64,000 bases of DNA, from assembly GCA_026075535.2 (NCBI GenBank), contig AP026546.1:5270001-5334000 (forward strand), given 5' to 3'. Below the pieces are notes generated by a model. It did no database searches. It had not been told where the DNA came from and saw only the letters and a list, made by a program, of their open reading frames with translations. The DNA comes from Tricholoma matsutake (lineage: Eukaryota > Basidiomycota > Agaricomycetes > Agaricales > Tricholomataceae). Position numbers and translations under genes: made by a program. Positions 63,988 through 64,000 of this stretch are shown here, in pieces (positions within the stretch are counted from its first letter, which is position 1; the number at the start of each line of letters is the position of its first letter).

Positions 63988-64000
63988 TAGCCAGCATAAA

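Overview
This 64-kb window looks like a transposon-dense stretch of a basidiomycete (Agaricomycetes-type) nuclear genome. Short spliceosomal introns (48-67 bp), chromodomain Ty3/gypsy elements, Ty1/copia elements using a copia-type half-tRNA primer site, a Tad1-like LINE, a Plavaka-like transposase, a Ulp1-protease element, and expanded F-box, JmjC and CK1-like families all fit. I see no rRNA, functional tRNA or CRISPR, and no species call is justified.

Layout. 0-2.1 kb: the 3' end of a copia element with its LTR, inserted into an unknown minus-strand gene. 2.4-5.0 kb: an intact two-exon F-box gene and a ruined tandem copy. 5.2-8.5 kb: three neighbouring fold-back/MITE structures, one split by a 402-bp solo LTR with a perfect target duplication. 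9-16 kb: GC-skewed, Pro/Thr/Ser-coding repetitive DNA on the minus strand, including duplicated exon-intron modules and a complete 4.26-kb non-autonomous LTR element (192-bp LTRs, TSD CCATG). 17.1-18.4 kb: a second F-box copy with one nonsense codon. 20.3-23.9 kb: a TIR-flanked element with a decayed Ulp1-like protease gene. 25.1-26.1 kb: a 1-kb fold-back. 26.5 kb: an F-box fragment cut off by a copia element.

26.8-43.3 kb is a nested stack. The copia element was hit by a chromodomain gypsy (28661-36006, TSD GCACA) and by a Tad1-like LINE (36619-42846, TSD AAAATAAAACC). Removing both restores the copia reading order gag-protease-integrase. 43.6-50.4 kb (minus strand) holds a CK1-like kinase relic, a decayed Plavaka transposase and a decayed JmjC gene. 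52.2-54.1 kb is a gypsy gag-protease remnant with an intact gag. 54.6-63.3 kb is a third gypsy with gag, protease, a charged repeat spacer, RT, integrase, chromodomain and a third ORF in the env position (zinc knuckles plus one predicted membrane helix). It is interrupted by an 828-bp hAT-like MITE (TSD GATCCTGG) and bounded by LTRs that share U3 but not R-U5.

One process runs through the window: cytosine deamination at CpG. The two LTRs of the 28.7-36.0 kb gypsy differ at 16 of 584 positions, all transitions, 15 explained by CpG to TpG/CpA. Across unrelated elements nearly all in-frame stops are TGA where the family is expected to carry arginine, as from CGA to TGA. Most of these genes are therefore pseudogenes. 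The likely functional host gene is the F-box gene at 2408-3754; the gag at 52996-54093 is open but belongs to a truncated element.
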